Shown one piece after another: positions 57,132-64,000 of a stretch of 64,000 nucleotides of DNA (positions within the stretch are counted from its first letter, which is position 1; the number at the start of each line of letters is the position of its first letter). The notes under the pieces are model-generated. The model made no database searches. It saw only the letters and a program-made list of their open reading frames with translations, and was not told the DNA's origin. The position numbers and the translations under genes are program-made. Source of the DNA: Paralichthys olivaceus (lineage: Eukaryota; Chordata; Actinopteri; Pleuronectiformes; Paralichthyidae); assembly GCF_024713975.1 (NCBI RefSeq), contig NC_091097.1, forward strand, positions 8,612,861-8,676,860, given 5' to 3'.

Positions 57132-57624
57132 CAGGGGTGGGATGTAAAGAAATACATTTACTTTCCATGTATTTGCACTTTTATTTTCAGGTACTGTTGC
57201 TTTTTCTTCACTACATATATCAGCACATATCTGGACTTTCTACTCAACTACAATGCATTGCATACATGCCCACACAGTTTTATTTTAGCAATTGGTCCAT
57301 TTATCCAATCAGATTGGAAAGGTAACCTTAGACCCCGCCTCCTTCTGCAAGAAACATCAAAAATGAATCCATGGTGTTTTCAGTAGCATCACCTGCACTA
57401 TTCTTTATTATTAATAGAGTCGGTGTTATCCTTGTATTAAACAAAATATACAGTTTAAGATGTAGTAGACCAGAATAGGAAATACTTGGCAAGTACGTTT
57501 ACTTTTAATACTTAGCTACTCACTTATTTTTACTCAAGTAGTGGTACTTTTACTTTAATTTGAGTACATGTTTGTCCATTTATTTGAACTTGAGATAAAT
57601 GTTTGGTTACTTCCTCCACCCCTG
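57132..57624. mobile_element. hAT-type MITE with 8-bp target duplication
   Basis: Termini CAGGGGTGGGATGTAAAG and CTTCCTCCACCCCTG are inverted repeats, flanked by gtgcctac (57124-57131) and atgtctac (57625-57632), an 8-bp target duplication with two transitions. The body is rich in the tactttt/aagta phrases of a common fish hAT derivative. No coding capacity. Confidence 0.75.
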
Positions 57625-60600
57625 ATGTCTACACTTATTTCATTGTTTCCAGGCCCGGCTGTAAACAGAGTGTATCCAGGTAACCAGGTGGTGGGTGGGG
57701 TGCACCACTGATTCCATCAGTGTCTGTGGGAAGGCAAGAATGCACATGGGGCAGCGTTATTCAGATGTGATTCAGACAACAAGAGAGTTCGACTGACTGG
57801 AGGAGAAGAAGAAGAAAGAGGAGGGGCCAGCTGTGAGGGCAAAACAAAGTCATTTGGCGTGAGAACCGCACTCCCCGCCGACAACGATTTTAGGAGCATA
57901 CCAGCACGGCTGAGTCACTTGCTGTGTCCCGACACTCCACCCATCACTTGATTTCCCCACATCACAGGTGAGGTACTGATGCATGGAGTGCTTGGCATTC
58001 TCCGCCTGCTGCACCTGGAGCTCACAGACAGAGAGCCAAGTCAGAAAAGATAAAACACTGAAGTATAAATACATTTGAGGGTTTCTTTTGTTATTCCAGA
58101 TGCGTTAATGCATTTTACTCAGCCCCTGAAGTTTTGACGCTGCTGTCTCCACCGGTGTTTTCCCAGCTATACCAGCAAACCTCTCCTGGTGAGATCTGCA
58201 AATGCATCAGAATTCTCTCTTGTACGTTATCTAATGAATTTGATCTCACAACAGAACAACCTCTGATACAGAGTTCAGATACGTTTGTACCTCGCTAACA
58301 AACAACCAAATGATGGTGCAGCTGCTTGAGCTATGCGTACATTGAAACTGCTATTGGTGCTCTGAGCAAAATACAGGTCAGGTCTAGTCCTATGGCTAAC
58401 CAGAGCGCCTGAAGGCCCAGAAAGGAGCAGGAACAGGATGTCCCCAATATAACAACGAGAAAGAATGCCTTGAGCATTCCATTCAAGACAGAAGGGACAT
58501 TTCCCATGACACAATCCCCCACCATTTCCTGGAGCGTTGAAGTTCTGTGTACAAACAGGTCCTGTGGAATGCCTGAACGACCAATGCCACTAACCTCAGG
58601 CAGCGGCCCTCAGGGTTACAGCTGACGTCCAGCACATCGCCATAAACCCTGCTTGACCTCACACCGTATATCAAAAACTCTGGGAACTGGGAAAAATATA
58701 CACGTATGACAGCCTTGTACCCTTGACCTTTGACCTCTGCAAATGGAAGCATGGCGAGACTCTTCCCTTGTGCCCGGAGCATGAAATATTAATGGCTGTT
58801 TATTTGTTTCCCTCTGTCATGGCTTTGCTGAACAATGAATTATAGACTTGCAGGTCTTTCATACAAAGGGCTCAACTTGCATGTAAATACAATTCTAAAA
58901 CGATTAGGTAGATATAAATCCTGCAGCCATAATGCAATTTTACTTCGTACATCATAAACTGAAAATGTGCTGACTCTGCCCCTGTATACAGTATGGGTGT
59001 TCAGAAGCATTCATACTTTCCACACGTCTTCTCCCGTTTCAACCATGATGATTTTAGCAGAGAGGAGCGAACCCTGCTGCCTCTATATTACCTTGAGAAA
59101 AACACACTCTGCGCTTCTCAGGTTCTCTCTTCTCCCTTTATTGAAGTAAACCTGCTGAATCTCTGTGGTCGTCACAACAGAGCGATTTGTTGGGGCCAGA
59201 TCTCTCATCGGTTGTGGTTCATAAGCAGGAATATCAAGATTTAAAGCTCCTTTAGTTTTGGTATTTTATCATCCTGGATTAGATTCTCAGAGGAGGGAAT
59301 TATTTTCCATCTCGCACTCCAGTGTCAGTTGTCCTGTGTGCAGGAATGGTTTCACAGAACAGAGGATACTTTCTATTTACCACATATCCCTGCAAGTGTA
59401 ATACACAAGAGCACAAGACCTCTCTCAAACATTGGCAGTTTACCTTGGAAACCTGTTCAGCACTGAGCTACATGCAATATATGCATATGTGTGAAAGTAT
59501 GTGAAGAAACTCTGGAAGCACATGAGAAATATTAGCGTTCAGGGTCAAACACGTCGTGACTGAAACAGTTGAGAGGCTGCAGACGTTGATGAATTATCAG
59601 AGCCAGGAAGGAAGAAAAAGATATGGATTCAATGTATCTGCTGTGTGTTGAAAGGAGAGGCAGGAAAAGGTCATAGACTGTAACTCAACCTAATCACATG
59701 CAGACGCAGAGTTCTAATCATAAAATCCATCAAGTCCAGACCACAGCAGTCAAACGGTGGTTTTATAAAATGAAACAAAACTCTCTCAGACAGGTGGGGA
59801 GCAATCAAATTGATATCAGATGGGAATTCTGCTGTAACATGAACTGGTTGGCATGGTGACAACACCAGACAAAAACACCCATTAGGGGACATTCCTATTT
59901 TATTCTCATCTCTGTCACAAGCCTTGTTGTGGTCAAAACATTTGTCCGCAATTCTATCGACCTTAAACGTGTTTCGTCATTTTACTGAACTGAAGAATGA
60001 AAGATAATATGACCTGCATCTCAGGATGTCACAATGAGGTTACTAGTCTAATAGATATGTGAAAAAATTCATTTCATAATTTGAGACCTCAGGTGGTTCA
60101 CAAACATTTGCCAAACTTATCCCCACAGCCCTGTCAATCAAGTAACAGCCCATCGACATGACCTGCCCCACATGTGTTCGTTTAAAAAGGGGTCAGTATC
60201 TATCAGTGTTATGAGAGCGGCTATAGGATGTTACAATAATGCAAATTTGAACTTTCAATATTTACGTTTGTGTTGCTAAAGTTTTCATGTGACCACTTGT
60301 GATAAGCTACTTCAGTTTTACTCAAGCAAATTGTGATATACATTTAGCTACCCACTGTATTTTAACCATTACTTTTAGCTCGCTTGCTATTTATTTCTCG
60401 TGTATTCTTAGTTGAAACTCAGTATATAGGCTTTTATAAATACCAGGTATCCAATCACACTCTTGTATCTGCAGAAATCCCTCAAGTAACCCCTGGCTAG
60501 GAATCTGTAACGCATATTCTCTTGGCATCATTGTTAAGATGATCAACAATTTGTGTTAATCAGCTTCAAAAGGTTTTTAAACAGGTTCAGGCAAACATTT

Positions 60601-62926
60601 CTGAGAAATGTATCTGCGTTCAGTCCCGCTGCCAGGTATGGCGTGCCATTTAAGCTTCACCGCATCCACCATGACTGGTTTCAGGTGTTTCACTTCTGCT
60701 CATCAGTCTCACATGGGACATCCTGTTGTGTACATCTGCTTCTGCATCACAAACCTCATACTGTGTCTACACCGTGACCATATTACATGTCTGTCCTGGA
60801 ATAGCACAATGGGACTCGCTCAGCGTGGTCGTCCACAGGGCGAGCACATGAATGGACTCACACCAAGGAGCTGTTATGCTCTTTCCTCCTGCAGCATTAG
60901 CAGATACGTCCTTCACTGCAGTCACAGTGCAGAATTCATGCTGCTACGACTCATGCATATCACCCATGAGCACGAGGCCAGCCTGCTGCCTCCGCCGGCT
61001 CCAACAAATGCTTCAAGACACACAGCTGTGCACGTAGGACGTCCTCGCTCTTTCCCAGAGCAACTGTAAGGTCTTCAGAAGTCTCTTTACGCTCAGCACT
61101 GTGGGCCGAACTTGTCCACGAGGTGCTTTAAAGGCTTTTCCAGACCACTGTGTACCTCCCCTCAACTTCCTCTGGGTAATTACTAGGCTACAAGGCCACG
61201 TGAAGAAGAAAACAGCATGAGTGCACTACACTGGACCACAGTACCATGCTGCCAGGCCAGACTCAGAGAAAATTGATATATGTAGTGTAGCCCACTTCTG
61301 ACTGATGCCTGAGAGAGAGAGACAGGAAAGGAGGTCGAAAGCTTCTGCTTTTTCACTCAAGTTACAGTAATTTACATACAGTAGCAACAGACACTTGGCT
61401 GTGCCTCATCAACTCTTCTAGTAACAACACAATATGCATGTATGCATACTGTAAAGCACAGTGTATTAAAGCCACACCACCACAAGCAAGATAACATTAG
61501 AAGAAAATAAACACACTGATGAATACAGTAAAGTGCTTAAAATTCCATATGTCTGAGGTCAAGCAGTTCAAGATTTTTTAATGATGCTCGAGGGCTGTAG
61601 ATATTTGAAAGAGGTTCAATTCCTGGTACTATCTGTCCCGCAGACTCTGGGACCACAGCCAGGCTGATGCCATCTCAAGGGGAGGAATGCAACAAAATGG
61701 CAGGAAATTCCGACTTGGTTTGTTCCCAATCTTTTTTCAAATCATGCTGCTGAAATGTTGTATAACGTTTTGTTTTTCTTCCATCCTTTTTTGACCAGTC
61801 TGTTTTTGGCTGTAATGCACATGAGATGGAAACCAGTTAGCATGCAGAAACAAAGACGTGAGAACTGACCCAAATGATCGTGACACAAAGTAGGTGCAAG
61901 GTTTGTTTACAACGACAAATTGAAACTGCAAAACAACTTTCATGCAAGGTGTATCTGAACACATACATTCTACATGGGAATTCCTAGAGATGAATAACAT
62001 ATTTGATGCAATAATTCATCCAAACCCAGCACAGTGTCAAATATTTCTTGGGAGCCAAGAAGAATTACAACTTTACACACTTTTGAATAGGACACATATG
62101 TAGGCAAGCACCAAGGAGCAAGCGCAAAGTAATCTGTACCTGAGGTTTTGTTGCCACCTAGTGAAAGTTCACTGACATGCACATGATGTACCCTATAATT
62201 GTTACATGTCTGATGGATTACTTGAACTGTGTAAAAGACAATTGAACACCAGATATTTTTTCACTGAGCACGGTTTCCTCTTAGTTCACATTAACTACAT
62301 TTTGAAATGTCCAAATCCTACAACCATGTGATCACAAATGACAAAATGATCATCTAGACATTGAAACATATCATAGTTCAGCTCTTTGTGATCTTGACTC
62401 CATTGACTTTCCAGACCATCCTCGACTTGAACACGGAAACTCATTCTTGACCTCAGGAACAGTATGCATGAGAAATTATTCTCAGCTTTTTCAATACTTT
62501 CATCAGTCGATAAAGACTGTGAAGTGCAGCTGAAACATTATTTGCTCACACATTCCAAGAATTGGTAGATTCATGACTGGATGACCCACTGACTGTTGTA
62601 TTTGCTTTTTAAAACAACCACAGCTGAATGAACAATAATGGGAAAAAGGTGCAAGATTTCCAAATATTTTGTGAGCAACACAGTGATCGATCCTTCAGAA
62701 TTCAAACTTTTGTTGTCAGCCTCATTCTGATGACACACATAGTGCAGGAGTGCTATTTCAGCATTTTGCTGCCACCTGCTGCTCAAGTCAGTGTTGCAAT
62801 TCAAAGCACAAAGAGTACATCATTTACCTGGTTTTCTCAGCTATCATCATTCTCAGGAGGAGAAATCTCAGAGCCGTCACAGCAAAAGAAAGGAATGTTT
62901 CCCACGTCTCACTAGAAAAGTCAAAC

Positions 62927-62934
62927 TATATAAA
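62927..62934 (+). promoter_or_regulatory. Candidate TATA box upstream of hsd17b1
   Basis: TATATAAA lies 170 bases before the ATG at 63104, which would give a 5' UTR of about 140 bases. No other core-promoter element was identified. AT-rich surroundings make chance occurrence possible. Confidence 0.3.
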
Positions 62935-63103
62935 CAAGGAGATAAAGCGGGAGGACTGCAGGTGGCTGATAACAGAATGATGTTTAGGAGACACTGGCCT
63001 TGTGATGGCATGACAACACTGGCAATCAGAGTTTTCACATGCCTCCATCCCGCTGACTGACTCCTCTCAAAGGTGTCAACCTCACTTTGCTCAGCCGCTC
63101 ACT

Positions 63104-63233
63104 ATGGAGCAGGAGGACTTTGGTGAGCCGGGCTCCATGGACAAGAGGGTGGTGCTGATCACGGGCTGCTCCTCGGGGATCGGTCTCAGCCTGGCAGTTC
63201 GGCTGGCCTCTGACCCCGACAAAAAGTTCAAAG
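63104..63233 (+). CDS. hsd17b1: 17-beta-hydroxysteroid dehydrogenase 1-like, first exon
   Basis: Short-chain dehydrogenase that reduces oestrone to oestradiol with NAD(P)H in ovarian follicle cells (family knowledge). The exon encodes [11 protein letters not shown] then [20 protein letters not shown] and [12 protein letters not shown], ending in phase 1 at a GTAACA donor. TGCSSGIG is the Rossmann cofactor motif (TGxxxGxG). LAVRLASDP is the HSD17B1 wording rather than that of the close relative RDH8 (inference from memory). The ATG at 63104 has A at -3 and G at +4; the in-frame ATG at 63137 has a weaker context but would give the usual family N-terminus, so the first 11 residues are uncertain. 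Later exons are beyond the right edge. Nearness to atp6v0a1 matches mammalian gene order. Confidence 0.85.
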
Positions 63234-64000
63234 GTAACAACAGGGTTAGACTTTTGCTTTGTGACATGGTGCATTACAAATCTGGAAGTAGCCAGTAAAA
63301 GATGAGTGTGGCCATGGACGGATGCAACAATAGTAATACAGGTGGTGGCATTCAGACAATGAGGGATTAGCATTAAAGGGGCCCATGGTGTGCAAAGAAA
63401 ACACAGCCTCCACAGCCTTGACATGCTGACAAAAGGCATATGGATTCATGGATATTCAGAGAGATTTCTGTTCTCATCTGACAAGAGTGGAACCCACTGT
63501 GACCTCTCTGATCTTAGATGTGAACTGAAAGTTTTTTGTTTTCTATCTGCTTCATTTTATTCACTTCAGCCACATGAGTGACTTCTTGGATGACCACATG
63601 AATAGCTGAGTAAGTTTATGTGCTACTTGACTGAATAAACGTCTTGACAGCTTGTGTAAAGCTGGTTGTTTGCTTACCAGAAGGTCGGTGGGTCCATCCT
63701 CGGCTTCTCCAGTCCGTATGCCGAGACAATGAGTCTTAAACAGCTTCTGAAAGCTGTGCCAGCAATGCATGATTAAGAAAAGAAAACACTGTGTATGGAA
63801 GTGCTGTGGGAATGTGATTTGTATTGTTAAGTGCTTTGACTGGTCAATAAGACTAGAAAACTGCTATATAAATACAGTGAATTTACTATTCTATTTGTAA
63901 ACCCTTTATTTGTACGGGTGATTTAGTCAGATGTGTGCATTTCTTTAAATGAAAATGTGTCACTGAGGGCTACTTTCTGTTTAGTCTATGCCACGATGAG
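63234..64000 (+). other. Start of hsd17b1 intron 1
   Basis: No second exon is recognised before the window ends. A tRNA-SINE relic lies at 63660-63893. Confidence 0.6.
63660..63893 (+). mobile_element. tRNA-derived SINE relic
   Basis: Phrases gcttaccagaaggtcggtgg, tccatcctcggcttctccag and tccgtatgccgagac resemble the SINE head and middle. The 3' end ttaagtgctttgactggtca, ataagactagaaaactgcta and tataaatacag matches the common fish SINE/LINE tail. Confidence 0.55.

Larger units (their letters stand above)
42090..63100. other. 21-kb intergenic region between kinase gene and hsd17b1
   Basis: No gene supported on either strand. Contains microsatellites (TCTA at 42256, CA at 43120), five or more Helitron-like repeat copies and a hAT-type MITE (57132-57624). 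Candidate ORFs (for example 44689-44901, 48537-48815, 52077-52469) show no domain, splice-site or codon evidence. Conserved non-coding elements could exist but cannot be judged from one genome. Confidence 0.55.

Noticed and set aside
8600-63100. Search for NAGLU or other expected neighbours
   Set aside because: No exon resembling NAGLU, COASY or MLX was recognised; absence is by eye only and short exons could be missed.

Overview
This is a 64 kb piece of a vertebrate nuclear genome, most likely a percomorph-type teleost fish. Genes have short GT-AG exons separated by AT-rich introns. Coding exons read as clear vertebrate orthologues, and the non-coding DNA carries interspersed repeats I recognise as common in spiny-rayed fish. 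No bacterial, phage or CRISPR features are present. Species and paralogue (teleost a/b) assignment are inference.

Three recognisable protein genes frame the window. (1) Positions 296-8566, plus strand: the 3' two thirds of the V-ATPase a1 subunit gene (atp6v0a1), 15 constitutive exons plus an 18-nt microexon. The 5' exons lie left of the window. (2) Positions 30893-41676, minus strand: a complete seven-exon DRAK-family death-associated kinase (STK17A/B type), whose exons sum to 1101 nt in one open frame (366 residues). (3) Positions 63104-63233, plus strand: the first coding exon of an oestradiol 17-beta-dehydrogenase 1-like short-chain dehydrogenase (hsd17b1), continuing beyond the right edge. 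atp6v0a1 and HSD17B1 are also near neighbours in mammals, which supports both calls. NAGLU, which lies between them in human, was not seen.

The unusual part is 17.6-25.6 kb: a minus-strand tandem array of an unrecognised, Ala/Glu/Leu-rich coiled-coil gene. Two units of about 3 kb (18960-22100 and 22100-25085) are nearly identical. A shorter, more diverged unit lies at 17.65-18.9 kb and a truncated one at 25.09-25.54 kb. Each complete unit has a TATA box, a CCAAT motif, a small upstream segment with a potential intron, and a long ORF made of a 72-bp (24-residue) repeat whose copy number differs between units (9 versus 7). The units also carry a TTAA-flanked mobile element of about 900 bp. The truncated unit appears to keep the unoccupied site.

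The rest is introns and intergenic DNA rich in fish repeats: a Helitron-like family (ACCTCCRCCAAGG... start, 3' hairpin and CTAG-like end), a TTAA-flanked MITE, a hAT-type MITE with an 8-bp target duplication, tRNA-derived SINE pieces and several microsatellites. I found no supportable gene in 8.6-17.6 kb, 25.6-30.8 kb or 42.1-63.1 kb.
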